Shown here piece after piece: positions 18,462 through 27,214 of a stretch of DNA of 55,003 nucleotides. Source of the stretch: Bacteroidales bacterium (lineage in GTDB: Bacteria > Bacteroidota > Bacteroidia > Bacteroidales > F082); assembly GCA_023229135.1 (NCBI GenBank), contig JALNZT010000032.1:1-55003 (forward strand), in the 5' to 3' direction. The first letter of the stretch is position 1. Every line of letters begins with the position of its first letter. The position numbers were made by a program, and so were the translations under genes. The notes beneath the pieces were generated by a model, which worked only from the letters and a program-made list of their open reading frames with translations, searched no databases and was not told the origin of the DNA.

Positions 18462-18519
18462 CCCGCTGATATCGCTGATTTTCGCTGATTGCAATTCTCT
18501 GCGTTAATCTGCGTAACCT
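18462..18519. repeat. Short intergenic repeat words (CGCTGAT / AATCTGCGTAA)
   Basis: The gap between infB and purA carries CGCTGAT three times in 30 bases followed by CTGCGTTAATCTGCGTAA. The 11-mer AATCTGCGTAA recurs in reverse complement at 34207-34217. It does not encode a protein. Confidence 0.5.
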
Positions 18520-18559
18520 ACGGGAAACTTTCCTCATTCAGAAGTTCTGAAAATCCCCT

Positions 18560-19855
18560 TTACTTTTTCCGTCTGATAAGCTGCGACCGATCGGGTCCTG
18601 TGGAAACAATACGAATCGGCACTTTTACATAATCTTCAATAAAACGGATAAAATTTACAAGCTCGATAGGCATCGCGGCTTCTTCCCGATTATTTACCAG
18701 GGAAGTTTTCCAGCCTTTTAAGCTTTTCAAAACAGGTGTTAGATTCTGTGTACAGGCATCAAAAGGAAGGTGATTGATTTCTTTACCTTCGTAAATATAG
18801 GCTGTGGCCACTTTTATCGTATCGAAGGCATCAAGCACGTCGGCTTTCATCATGATGAGTTCGGTAACTCCATTGAGCATAATCGCATAGCGCAAAGCAG
18901 GAAGATCGAGCCAACCGCAACGACGCGGTCTGCCGGTTGTTGAGCCAAATTCATTGCCTTGTTTACGCATCAAATCGCCGTCAGCATCAAAAAGCTCGGT
19001 CGTAAACGGTCCGCTGCCAACCCGTGTGCAATAAGCTTTAAAAATCCCAAACACCTCGCCTATCGTGTTTGGCGCAACGCCCAAACCAGCGCAAACGCCG
19101 GCAGCAGTGGTATTTGAAGAGGTTACAAATGGATAACTTCCAAAATCAACATCAAGCAATGTTCCCTGCGCACCTTCAGCTAAAATACGTTTCCCGGCTG
19201 TCAGCTCATCATTGATAAAATATTCGCTGTCAACAAGTTGAAGCTTTTTGATTACTTCAAGCGCTTCAAACCAAGCTTTTTCATAGGTATCAAAATCTTG
19301 ACCATCAATTAAATAGTTGGAATAATAGAAATCGAGGTTTTCAATCAATTTCAGGTGACGTTCACGCTGTTTTTGATATTGATTGCTGAAATTTTCCAAA
19401 CAGCTGTCGCCAATGCGTATGCCGTTACGTGCAGACTTATCGGTATATGCCGGCCCAATTCCTTTCAGCGTTGAGCCAATTTTATCAGCACCTTTTGCAG
19501 CTTCCTGTGCAGCATCAAGCAAGCGATGTGTAGGTAAAATCAGATGTGCCTTACGTGAGATATATAACTGTTTGGTTATATCAACACCGCCCTTTTTGAG
19601 TTTATTGATCTCGCCAAGTAAAATAAGCGGATCGATAATAACACCATTTCCGATCAGGTTTTTAGTGTTTGGGTTGAAAACACCAGACGGAATCGTGTGA
19701 AGCACAAATTTCTTACCGTGGAACTCTATGGTATGGCCTGCGTTAGGGCCGCCCTGAAAACGGGCAACAACATCGTAATCGGGAGTAAGTACATCAACAA
19801 TCTTACCTTTACCTTCGTCGCCCCACTGAAGGCCCAATAGCACATCAATTTTCAT
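18560..19855 (-). CDS. purA: Adenylosuccinate synthase
   Basis: 431 residues. It joins IMP and aspartate using GTP to make adenylosuccinate, the first committed step to AMP, in the cytoplasm. The catalytic loop GLQWGDEGKGKIVD holds Asp13, and NAGHT holds His41, the two key catalytic residues. Further signatures are KGIGPAYTDKSARNGIR and the GTP-site region TTTGRPRRCGWLD. Length is normal. It stands alone, 196 bases downstream of the Fur-family gene on the same strand. Its upstream region has a TAACTTTG -7 box inside a spaced inverted repeat. Confidence 0.97.
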   Translation of the reverse strand: MKIDVLLGLQWGDEGKGKIVDVLTPDYDVVARFQGGPNAGHTIEFHGKKFVLHTIPSGVFNPNTKNLIGNGVIIDPLILLGEINKLKKGGVDITKQLYISRKAHLILPTHRLLDAAQEAAKGADKIGSTLKGIGPAYTDKSARNGIRIGDSCLENFSNQYQKQRERHLKLIENLDFYYSNYLIDGQDFDTYEKAWFEALEVIKKLQLVDSEYFINDELTAGKRILAEGAQGTLLDVDFGSYPFVTSSNTTAAGVCAGLGVAPNTIGEVFGIFKAYCTRVGSGPFTTELFDADGDLMRKQGNEFGSTTGRPRRCGWLDLPALRYAIMLNGVTELIMMKADVLDAFDTIKVATAYIYEGKEINHLPFDACTQNLTPVLKSLKGWKTSLVNNREEAAMPIELVNFIRFIEDYVKVPIRIVSTGPDRSQLIRRKK

Positions 19856-19932
19856 TACTGGTTTTCGTTAGATTATATAAAATAGCATTAGGCAGCTTCA
19901 CAAAACACCACAAATTATTTCTCAAAGCTTTT

Positions 19933-19997
19933 AACCAGTGGACAAAGTTAAGCTATATTTAAGTAAAAAAACCGGTAAAAATTAAATTCCACTGGTT
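19933..19997 (-). promoter_or_regulatory. purA promoter flanked by a spaced inverted repeat
   Basis: On the minus strand a -7 box TAACTTTG lies at 19950-19943, about 88 bases before the purA start. It directly abuts one arm of a perfect 10-base inverted repeat, AACCAGTGGA (19933-19942) and TCCACTGGTT (19988-19997), 45 bases apart. This could be a regulator site. The loop is too large for a terminator. Confidence 0.4.
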
Positions 19998-20051
19998 CCT
20001 TAAAAATACAGTTACTTTGTTGATCTACAACTTTTTCAATGAATTAAATTT

Positions 20052-20528
20052 CTAAGCATCCTCCTTTTTTGCTGCCTCTTTATCTTTTATTTTTCCGAAA
20101 AAGGTGAGTGAGTGATGCGAAATTTCAACGCCAAGCAGTTCCTCTACTGATTTTTGAATTTCCTGCAAACGCGGATCGCAATACTCCAGTACTGTTCCAT
20201 CTTCAATACTTACAAAATGGTCATGCTGTTTAAACTTAAAAGACCGTTCAAACTGCGCACAATTATTACCAAACTGGTGCTTAGTCACCAAGTTGCAATC
20301 GAGCAATAATTCAATGGTATTGTAAAGTGTTGCGCGGCTTACGCGGTACTTATTATTTTTCATCCTGATATAAAGTGTTTCAATATCAAAATGACCATCT
20401 GTTGCATAAATTTCTTTGAGAATCGTATAGCGTTCGGGGGTTTTGCGATGGCCCCTTTGCTCCAGATAATCCGTAAAAATTTTCTTTACGGTCTCATAGG
20501 TATCGTTCATGTTTTCTTTCATCACCAT
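20052..20528 (-). CDS. Fur-family transcriptional regulator without zinc-site cysteines
   Basis: 158 residues. The winged-helix DNA-binding half shows HRKTPERYTILKEIY and the recognition region RVSRATLYNTIELLLDCNLV (about 62-81). The dimerisation half starts with QHDHFVSIEDGTVLEYCDP (101-119). Most Fur/PerR proteins have CxxC right after this His-rich segment and a second CxxC near the C-terminus; here they read SIED (107-110) and FFGKIKDKE, so no structural zinc site is visible. A metal-sensing role (Fur, PerR or Zur type) is from the family. The true start may be Met1, Met3 or Met7. It lies between spoT and purA. Confidence 0.85.
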   Translation of the reverse strand: MVMKENMNDTYETVKKIFTDYLEQRGHRKTPERYTILKEIYATDGHFDIETLYIRMKNNKYRVSRATLYNTIELLLDCNLVTKHQFGNNCAQFERSFKFKQHDHFVSIEDGTVLEYCDPRLQEIQKSVEELLGVEISHHSLTFFGKIKDKEAAKKEDA

Positions 20529-20579
20529 AGGAAATCTGTGTAAACCATATTCAAGGTGTAAAATTACACTATTTTTATG

Positions 20580-20591
20580 TTCTAATTAGAA
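20580..20591. promoter_or_regulatory. Palindrome upstream of Fur-family gene
   Basis: TTCTAATTAGAA is a perfect 12-base palindrome about 52 bases upstream of the regulator's start. Fur-family repressors often bind AT-rich dyads and control themselves, so it is a candidate operator. Chance is possible in AT-rich DNA. Confidence 0.35.
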
Positions 20592-20643
20592 TGAATTTAA
20601 ATAAAACTTACCCAGCGGATGGGACTAACTACAGTTGAAGCTG

Positions 20644-22881
20644 TTATCCTTCAATATCATCTATTCTATCCAGACGGCTTACCTTTTTTATCTCTTTAAC
20701 TTTCTTGAGTTTTTCGATTAAATCTTTCAGGTTTTGCGCATTATGCACATAAACAGTTACGGTGGCTTCTACGACACCTTTACTGCTTACGAGATGAAGC
20801 GAACGGATATTGAGCTTTAACTGCCCCGAGATCACTTCAGTAACGCGCTGCAAAAAACCCATACTGTCGATTCCTACAATTTTCAGGCCGGCCAAAAAGG
20901 CAATATCTTCTTTTTGTTTCCATTTGGCTTTAACAATATTATTACCAAACTGCGACATCAGGTTGATTGCCTTGGGGCAATTAACGCGGTGTATGTGCAT
21001 AGGTTCGTTGGGAAAAACCAGTGCCACCACCTCGTCGCCGGGAATGGGATTGCAACAACGCGAAACCGTATAATTAAATTCGCTGGTTTGTTCGTTTATC
21101 AAAGAAGGATTAAGCTTCTCAGGCGTTTTTGAGTCTTCTGTTTCTGCTGATTGAGTTCTTGACCAGCTAAATGGATTCGTTAAATAGCGCATGATCCCGC
21201 CACTGCTTTTCTCTTTAAAAGCATTCTTTACGCGTTGAAAATTGATTTTATCTTTTGCAATGTAATAGTACAAATCTACCAAGCCACTCAAATCTTCATA
21301 ATCTATGATGCGACTGATATTAACTTTTGAAGGTTCCAGCTTGAGCTGTTTCAAATAATTCTCGAGCTTTTCACGCCCTTCGTCCCTAAACCGCTTTCGA
21401 AATTCGCGAATACCTTCCTTCAGCCTGGATTTTGCCCTGGCAGTTTCCACAAGTTCAAACCATTCTTCCCGGGGATATTGTACTTTGGAAGTGATAATCT
21501 CCACCTGATCACCGGTTTTTAGCGTATGATCGAGTTGCACCAGTTTATGGTTGACATTGGCACCTATACAATGATTACCAAGCTGTGTATGAATATTATA
21601 GGCAAAATCAAGTGCAGTAGAACCGTTGGGCATCGAAATCATTTCGCCTTTGGGTGTAAACACAAATATTTCGTCGGAAAACAGGTTGAGTTTAAAGTTA
21701 TTTAGAAAATCCAAGGCCGAAGCAGCTTCCGTGGTAATCAGCTCTCTCACTTTTGTGAGCCATTCGTCGAGGCCGCTTTCAGAGAGATCAGAATCTTTGT
21801 ATTTCCAGTAGGCCGCATAGCCCTTTTCAGCAATTTCATCCATGCGCTCGGTACGAATCTGAACCTCAATCCATTTGCCAGTTTTGCTCATCACCGTAGC
21901 ATGAAGCGATTCGTAGCCATTGGCTTTAGGCAAAGAAATCCAGTCGCGTAAACGTTCATTATTTGGTCTGTAAAACCCTGTTATAGTGGCATATACGCGC
22001 CAACACTCTACCTTTTCGAGTTCTATCGGGCAATCAACTATAAAACGAACTACATAGGTATCATAAACTTCCTCAAAAGGAATCTCCTTCTCTTTCATCC
22101 GCTGCCAGATAGAAGAGGCCGACTTTTCAGCAATATGGGTTCGGAAGTTAAGGCCTAACTTAGTCAGTGTTGTTTCTATCGGTTCTACAAACTCTGCCAC
22201 TTTGATGTTGCGTTGCTCCCTGGTTTGATCCAGTTTCAAATGTATGGCTTGATATACGCCGGGCTCAGTATATTTCAGTGCCAGATCTTCCAGCTCACTT
22301 TTGATGGCATACAACCCCAAACGATAGGCCAAAGGAGCAAAAAGATAAGAGGTTTCGGAAGCGATTTTCCACTGTTTTACAGCAGGCATAGCATCAAGGG
22401 TGCGCATATTGTGCAGCCTGTCTGCCAGCTTAATTAAAATTACCCGCACGTCGTAAGACAAGGTTAATAGCACTTTCCTGAAGTTTTCGGCCTGCATACT
22501 CTCCACGTCGGAGCCTTCCACCATGTCATCAATTTTGGTGAGGCCGTCAATAATGAGGGCCACCTGCTCTCCAAACATCGCCTGAATATCTGTCAGCTTA
22601 TACTCTGTATCTTCGACAACGTCGTGTAATAGCGCACAGATGATGGAGGTGCGTCCCAAACCAATTTCACCTGCTGCAATAGTTGCTACCTCTAAGGGAT
22701 GATAAATATAGGGTTCACCGGTCTTGCGGCGCATATCTTTGTGCGCGTCGGCAGCCAAACGGAAAGCTTTGCGCACAACCCACCTGTCCGAAGTGTCTTT
22801 GCGCGTATGCCACACTTCGATAAGATTACGATAGCGTCGCAAAATTTCTAAGCGTTCAGCCGGTGAATAAGTCTCTAACAT
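20644..22881 (-). CDS. Bifunctional (p)ppGpp synthetase/hydrolase, RelA/SpoT type
   Basis: 745 residues. It makes and degrades the stringent-response alarmone (p)ppGpp. The N-terminal hydrolase HD domain is intact: His61 in YIYHPLEVA and ALLHDVVEDT (His86, Asp87, Glu90, Asp91). The synthetase region has LRDWISLPKANGYESLHATV and EVQIRTERMDEIAEKG. A TGS domain follows (~400-460, IFVFTPKGEMISMPNG), then a conserved CxxP segment (SRCCNPIPGDEVVALV) and a C-terminal ACT domain (~665-745). So it is a long-form Rel/SpoT enzyme, probably the main one. It is divergent from the T9SS protein gene. Confidence 0.95.
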   Translation of the reverse strand: MLETYSPAERLEILRRYRNLIEVWHTRKDTSDRWVVRKAFRLAADAHKDMRRKTGEPYIYHPLEVATIAAGEIGLGRTSIICALLHDVVEDTEYKLTDIQAMFGEQVALIIDGLTKIDDMVEGSDVESMQAENFRKVLLTLSYDVRVILIKLADRLHNMRTLDAMPAVKQWKIASETSYLFAPLAYRLGLYAIKSELEDLALKYTEPGVYQAIHLKLDQTREQRNIKVAEFVEPIETTLTKLGLNFRTHIAEKSASSIWQRMKEKEIPFEEVYDTYVVRFIVDCPIELEKVECWRVYATITGFYRPNNERLRDWISLPKANGYESLHATVMSKTGKWIEVQIRTERMDEIAEKGYAAYWKYKDSDLSESGLDEWLTKVRELITTEAASALDFLNNFKLNLFSDEIFVFTPKGEMISMPNGSTALDFAYNIHTQLGNHCIGANVNHKLVQLDHTLKTGDQVEIITSKVQYPREEWFELVETARAKSRLKEGIREFRKRFRDEGREKLENYLKQLKLEPSKVNISRIIDYEDLSGLVDLYYYIAKDKINFQRVKNAFKEKSSGGIMRYLTNPFSWSRTQSAETEDSKTPEKLNPSLINEQTSEFNYTVSRCCNPIPGDEVVALVFPNEPMHIHRVNCPKAINLMSQFGNNIVKAKWKQKEDIAFLAGLKIVGIDSMGFLQRVTEVISGQLKLNIRSLHLVSSKGVVEATVTVYVHNAQNLKDLIEKLKKVKEIKKVSRLDRIDDIEG

Positions 22882-22909
22882 ATTGAATATAAAAAAGCTT
22901 GAAAGCCTA

Positions 22910-22917
22910 CAAAATTA
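22910..22917 (-). promoter_or_regulatory. RelA/SpoT -7 promoter box (TAATTTTG, minus strand)
   Basis: CAAAATTA on the plus strand reads TAATTTTG on the minus strand, 29 bases before the start codon. Confidence 0.45.
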
Positions 22918-23067
22918 AACAATTCAGCTGTTAAAGTACAGGAAGTTTGCTTAATTATTTTGATAAAAAAGATTTTGACTGTAGCAATATCCAGAAAGTC
23001 AACTGATTCCCATTGCTTTGAAGACAATTTATACAACAGAACCATAGAGCTACATAAGATTTTAAAT

Positions 23068-23085
23068 TATACAACATGCTGTATA
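23068..23085. promoter_or_regulatory. 18-base near-palindrome in divergent promoter region
   Basis: TATACA-ACATGC-TGTATA is symmetric except for one pair (A74/C79 in the 230xx numbering). It lies in the 329-base gap between the divergent RelA/SpoT and T9SS-protein genes, the only gap of this size here, and could be an operator for either. The rest of the gap shows only the two -7 boxes. Confidence 0.35.
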
Positions 23086-23170
23086 TCAACATGAAACTTA
23101 TGCAAACAAATCCCTTCCATCGGAGTCCATCTCAGAAATAGACGAATAGACATTTTGAAAAAAATTCATG

Positions 23171-23178
23171 TACATTTG
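23171..23178 (+). promoter_or_regulatory. -7 promoter box (TACATTTG)
   Basis: A TAnnTTTG match 32 bases before the ATG of the large secreted protein at 23211. A TTTG lies at 23154-23157 but the spacing (13) is too short for the consensus. Confidence 0.45.
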
Positions 23179-23210
23179 CATACTACTAAGCAGTCTATCA
23201 TTTTTTGCCC

Positions 23211-25814
23211 ATGCTAAAACGACTGGGAATTATAATCCTTATAGCCTTTTTAGGCCTTACCGAGCTTTTTGCAACACATCAGCGTGCTGCCGAAATTACC
23301 TATAAATGGTTGGGAGGTTTCACCTACGAAATCACCATTACCATGTATACCTACACGCCCAGCCCAGCCGATGATGACAGAACTTTTTTACCTATTAAAT
23401 TCGGCGACAATACGATAGGTGATATCCCGCGTATTGTTTTCCAAAATCTACCTAACAATTACACCTTAAACATCTATCGGATGAACCATACTTTTCCGGC
23501 AGCGGGCAATTACACCCTGGCGGTAGAAGATCCAAACAGGAATTTTGGTGTAGTGAATATCCCCAACTCGGTGAATGTACCAATTTACGTTGAAAGCGAG
23601 CTGATTATAAATCCTTTTTTAGGCAACAACAACTCCGTTCAGCTCCTCAATCCTCCGATTGATCAGGGCTGTGTGGGGAAATTATACCTGCATAATCCTT
23701 CGGCCTACGATCCTGATGGCGACAGCCTTAGCTTTAAACTCGTCAATTGCAAAGGGGCCGACGGCCTCGAAATTCCGGGCTATACTTTGCCGCGCGCGAG
23801 TGAGTTTTTTGGCATCGATGAAATTACCGGCGAGCTGCGCTGGGAAACGCCGCTGCTGCAAGGCGAGTATAATGTAGCTTTTATGGTTGAAGAATGGCGT
23901 CAGGGCGTAAAAGTGGGTTCTGTAGTGCGCGATATGCAGATTTTAATTGGTGCCTGTAGCAATAACCCGCCCGAAATAAACACCATAACAGATACCTGCG
24001 TTGTTGCCGGAACAACACTAACTTTTGATGTCGTGGCCGTTGATCCTGACGGCAATAAGCTAAGCCTCACAGCTACCGGCGCGCCTTTTGAGCTGCCCTT
24101 GAATCCGGCATCTATCATTCCTGATCCGGCGGTTGGACAGCCTCAGGCACAAACAAGTTTTTTCTGGGATGTTGAATGCCGTAACATCCGTCTAAACCCT
24201 TACCAGGTGCTTTTCAAAGCCCGCGATGTACATCCTGAAGTGAGCCTTACCAACTTCAAAACCGTGTCGATTCGCGTGATTGCGCCTCCGGTAGAAAACC
24301 TGACTGCCGAAGCACTCGGAAATGGTATTGAACTCAATTGGGACAATGCAGCCTGCGAAAATGCCGTTGAATACCGCTTATACCGACGCAATGGTTTTTA
24401 CGGTTTTGAACCCGGCTATTGTGAAACTGGCGTTCCGGCATACACCGGCTATCAGCTTATTCAGCGCATAGAAGATATTAACGCGATTACTTTTAGAGAT
24501 GATAACAACGGCAACGGACTGGTTCCAGGCGTAGATTATTGTTACTTAATTACTTCCGTTTTCCAGGATGGATCCGAGAGCCTTGCCAGCAACGAAGCCT
24601 GCGCCAGCCTAAAACGCGACCTACCCGTAATCACACATGTTAGCAACGACAGCCTGGACTTGCTGACAGGAAAAGTTTTAACCGCCTGGAGTCCGCCCAC
24701 CGAACTCGATACAATACAATATCCTCCACCCTACCGCTATAATCTGGTTCGATATCTGGGCAACGAAACAAGCGTTGTCTTCACCGGAACAGGGCTCTTG
24801 GATACGCTTTTTACAGATAACTCTATTAACATCAACGAAATAAATCATCCATTGGCTTATGCTGTTGAATTAGAAAACGACCGGGATGGCGCTATCGGAA
24901 GCAGCCCTCAGGCAGATGCACTGTCACTCGATATTTCGCCTACGGATGAATCCTTGCTGTTGCGCTGGAACGCCAATGTGCCTTGGACAAATGACAGCTT
25001 TGATATCTATCGACAAACGACTGCAAGTGCTGATTTTGAATTTATTAATCGTGTCTATTCACGCGAGTTTAAGGATGATAGCCTGACAAACGGCAGCACT
25101 TATTGCTATTACATTAAATCGTACGGCGGCTATTCTACCAGCGGAATTATTCATCCAATCATTAATTTTTCGCCCATCGTTTGTGCCGTTCCAATCGATA
25201 ATATCCCGCCTTGTCCGCCCATATTAAGTGTGGAAACCAATTGCGAAACCATTGATAATACACTAATCTGGCAAAATCCGGTAGCGGATAGCTGTAAAAA
25301 TGATGCGGTAACTTATCTGATTTATTTTACGCCAATGGCTTCAGAGAGTTTTGTGCTGATTGACTCTGTCAACAACCCAACCGACAGCAGCTGGGTTCAT
25401 GAAAACCTGGATGTGGTAATTGGTTGCTACTACCTAAAAGCCCGCGATGAAAACGGTAATATTTCAGCAGCTTCCAATATTGTTTGCGTGGATTATGATA
25501 CCTGTCCGCTCTACGAACTGCCGAATGTTTTCACGCCAAATGCCGACCTTTTCAACGACTTATGGATTCCGTTGAATTACCCTACGAGCAATCCGAAAGC
25601 TACTGTCGAAAGCATCAAACTAGTTGTTTTTAACCGCTGGGGAAATACGGTGTTTGAAACCTCCAACCCTGAAATTGAATGGGATGGCAAAAACCAGGAA
25701 AACGGCAAAGATTGCGCCGATGGCACTTATTTTTATGTGTGTGAGGTGTTTATAAAAACCATCGACGGGCCGGTAAAACAAAGGCTGCAAGGCTCGGTTA
25801 CGATAATTAGGTAG
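23211..25814 (+). CDS. Large secreted protein with CHU_C/T9SS type B C-terminal domain
   Basis: About 867 residues. A signal peptide ends near LFATHQ, followed by RAAEITYKWLGGFTYEITI, an N-terminal pattern common in gliding-motility-associated surface proteins. The middle holds Ig- and fibronectin-III-like modules with repeated pieces (VENLTAEALGNGIELNWDNA; DISPTDESLLLRWNANVPW). The last ~85 residues are the CHU_C domain: LPNVFTPNADLFNDLWIPL, VVFNRWGNTVFE and GKDCADGTYFYVCEVF, ending in VTIIR. This domain directs T9SS export (type B). It is probably a cell-surface adhesin or structural protein; its ligand is unknown. An ATG at 23211 is preferred to a TTG two codons earlier. Confidence 0.85.
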   Translation: MLKRLGIIILIAFLGLTELFATHQRAAEITYKWLGGFTYEITITMYTYTPSPADDDRTFLPIKFGDNTIGDIPRIVFQNLPNNYTLNIYRMNHTFPAAGNYTLAVEDPNRNFGVVNIPNSVNVPIYVESELIINPFLGNNNSVQLLNPPIDQGCVGKLYLHNPSAYDPDGDSLSFKLVNCKGADGLEIPGYTLPRASEFFGIDEITGELRWETPLLQGEYNVAFMVEEWRQGVKVGSVVRDMQILIGACSNNPPEINTITDTCVVAGTTLTFDVVAVDPDGNKLSLTATGAPFELPLNPASIIPDPAVGQPQAQTSFFWDVECRNIRLNPYQVLFKARDVHPEVSLTNFKTVSIRVIAPPVENLTAEALGNGIELNWDNAACENAVEYRLYRRNGFYGFEPGYCETGVPAYTGYQLIQRIEDINAITFRDDNNGNGLVPGVDYCYLITSVFQDGSESLASNEACASLKRDLPVITHVSNDSLDLLTGKVLTAWSPPTELDTIQYPPPYRYNLVRYLGNETSVVFTGTGLLDTLFTDNSININEINHPLAYAVELENDRDGAIGSSPQADALSLDISPTDESLLLRWNANVPWTNDSFDIYRQTTASADFEFINRVYSREFKDDSLTNGSTYCYYIKSYGGYSTSGIIHPIINFSPIVCAVPIDNIPPCPPILSVETNCETIDNTLIWQNPVADSCKNDAVTYLIYFTPMASESFVLIDSVNNPTDSSWVHENLDVVIGCYYLKARDENGNISAASNIVCVDYDTCPLYELPNVFTPNADLFNDLWIPLNYPTSNPKATVESIKLVVFNRWGNTVFETSNPEIEWDGKNQENGKDCADGTYFYVCEVFIKTIDGPVKQRLQGSVTIIR

Positions 25815-26012
25815 GGTTTGTTGGGAATAAACTAGGTCTTACTATTTCGTGTTATCGTAATAAAATATAAATAAATATCTCGACTATCGTCTGTTAAAAA
25901 GCTATCAACTTTATTCCAAGCAGATTAACTCTTACAAGGTTTCAGGTTTCTAATTTAATGTTTCTATTTAGCACTTAGCGAGCCGCAGACTACAATCTGT
26001 AATAGCTAAACA

Positions 26013-26043
26013 CAAAAAGCCGCCTCAACGAGACGGCTTTTTG
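26013..26043. terminator. Bidirectional terminator between T9SS protein gene and gapA
   Basis: CAAAAAGCCG (26013-26022) pairs with CGGCTTTTTG (26034-26043), extended inward by CTC/GAG with one mismatch. A-run and T-run on the arms serve both converging genes. The rest of the 25815-26087 gap shows nothing clear. Confidence 0.85.
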
Positions 26044-26087
26044 TCATTATTTCAGAAATTAAATCAGTCAAAAAACCGATTATTTTT

Positions 26088-27095
26088 CTACAGATTAAAT
26101 TTGTCAACCAAATCAACAACGCGGCAGCTATAGCCCCATTCGTTGTCGTACCAAGCAAGTACTTTAATGGTTTTTCCCATTGACATGGTGCTTTTCGCAT
26201 CAAAAATCGCGGAATGTGAGTTGTGTACGATATCAATCGAAACAATCTCATCTTCAGTATATTCCAGGATTCCTTTCATCGGGCCATCTGCGGCTTCTTT
26301 CATAGCGGCATTGATTTCCTCTTTGGTGGCTTCTGTTTTCAGGTTTACAACCAAATCCACCAGCGAGCCGGTTGGTGTGGGAATACGAACTGCCAGGCCG
26401 TCCAATTTTCCTGAAAGATCAGGGATAACCAAACCTACTGCTTTTGCAGCACCGGTTGTGGTAGGAATTTGCGATAAAGCCGCTGAACGCGCACGACGTA
26501 AATCGCTGTGAGGTGCATCCAAAATAACCTGGTCGTTGGTGTAGGCGTGAATCGTAGTCATATAACCACTTTCGATGCCAAAACGATCGTTCAATACCTT
26601 AGCAACGGGTGCCAGGCAGTTGGTGGTGCAAGAGGCGTTTGAAACACATTGATCACTGTCTTTCAAGTCGTTGTCATTAACACCGAGAACAATAGTAGCA
26701 TCAATCTGGTCTTTAGAAGGCACACATAAAATGACTTTTTTAGCACCGTTTTTCAGGTGATCGCCATAGCCGCCTTTGGTACTTTCGCGCGATCTGAAAA
26801 CACCGGTTGCCTCAACCACTACGTCAGGTGTAACGGCCCATTTAATGTCGATTGGGCTGCGCTCGGCAGTAACCACGATGCGGTTGCCATTCACGATAAT
26901 CGCGTTTTCGTCGTAAGTAATCGTTCCGTCAAATTTTCCTTGTGTCGAATCATATTTCAACAAGTGAGCCAATACCCTGGTATCTGTAAGATCATTGATA
27001 CCAACAACTTCCATATTTTTGCGTTCCATTGCAATTTTGAACACATTACGGCCAATGCGTCCAAAACCATTAATTCCAATTTTAATTTTTGTCAT
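26088..27095 (-). CDS. gapA: Glyceraldehyde-3-phosphate dehydrogenase, type I
   Basis: 335 residues. It oxidises glyceraldehyde 3-phosphate to 1,3-bisphosphoglycerate with NAD in glycolysis, reversibly. The Rossmann start INGFGRIGRNVFK and Asp35 (VGINDLTD) indicate NAD preference. The catalytic motif SNASCTTNCLAP places the nucleophile at Cys156. Other signatures are HAYTNDQVILDAPH, and WYDNEWGYSCRVVDL near the C-terminus. Length is normal. It is divergent from the dikinase-like gene, with overlapping promoter regions. Confidence 0.97.
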   Translation of the reverse strand: MTKIKIGINGFGRIGRNVFKIAMERKNMEVVGINDLTDTRVLAHLLKYDSTQGKFDGTITYDENAIIVNGNRIVVTAERSPIDIKWAVTPDVVVEATGVFRSRESTKGGYGDHLKNGAKKVILCVPSKDQIDATIVLGVNDNDLKDSDQCVSNASCTTNCLAPVAKVLNDRFGIESGYMTTIHAYTNDQVILDAPHSDLRRARSAALSQIPTTTGAAKAVGLVIPDLSGKLDGLAVRIPTPTGSLVDLVVNLKTEATKEEINAAMKEAADGPMKGILEYTEDEIVSIDIVHNSHSAIFDAKSTMSMGKTIKVLAWYDNEWGYSCRVVDLVDKFNL

Positions 27096-27162
27096 ATTTA
27101 TAAATTTTTATAGTGTTTGCAAAACTTTTAATGCTGATCGTTGAATATTCTTCATAAATTCT

Positions 27163-27195
27163 TTTGCACAAATTTACTAATAATCTCTATCTTCG
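27163..27195 (+). promoter_or_regulatory. Dikinase-like gene promoter (TTTG-N21-TATCTTCG)
   Basis: TTTG at 27163-27166 and TATCTTCG at 27188-27195 (one mismatch to TAnnTTTG) are 21 bases apart. The start codon at 27215 leaves a leader of roughly 15 bases. Confidence 0.5.
27169..27176 (-). promoter_or_regulatory. gapA -7 promoter box (TAAATTTG, minus strand)
   Basis: CAAATTTA on the plus strand is TAAATTTG on the minus strand, 74 bases before the gapA start. It lies within the spacer of the opposite promoter for the dikinase-like gene, so the two polymerase sites overlap. Confidence 0.45.
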
Positions 27196-27214
27196 AGGGT
27201 TAAATTGACAGATC

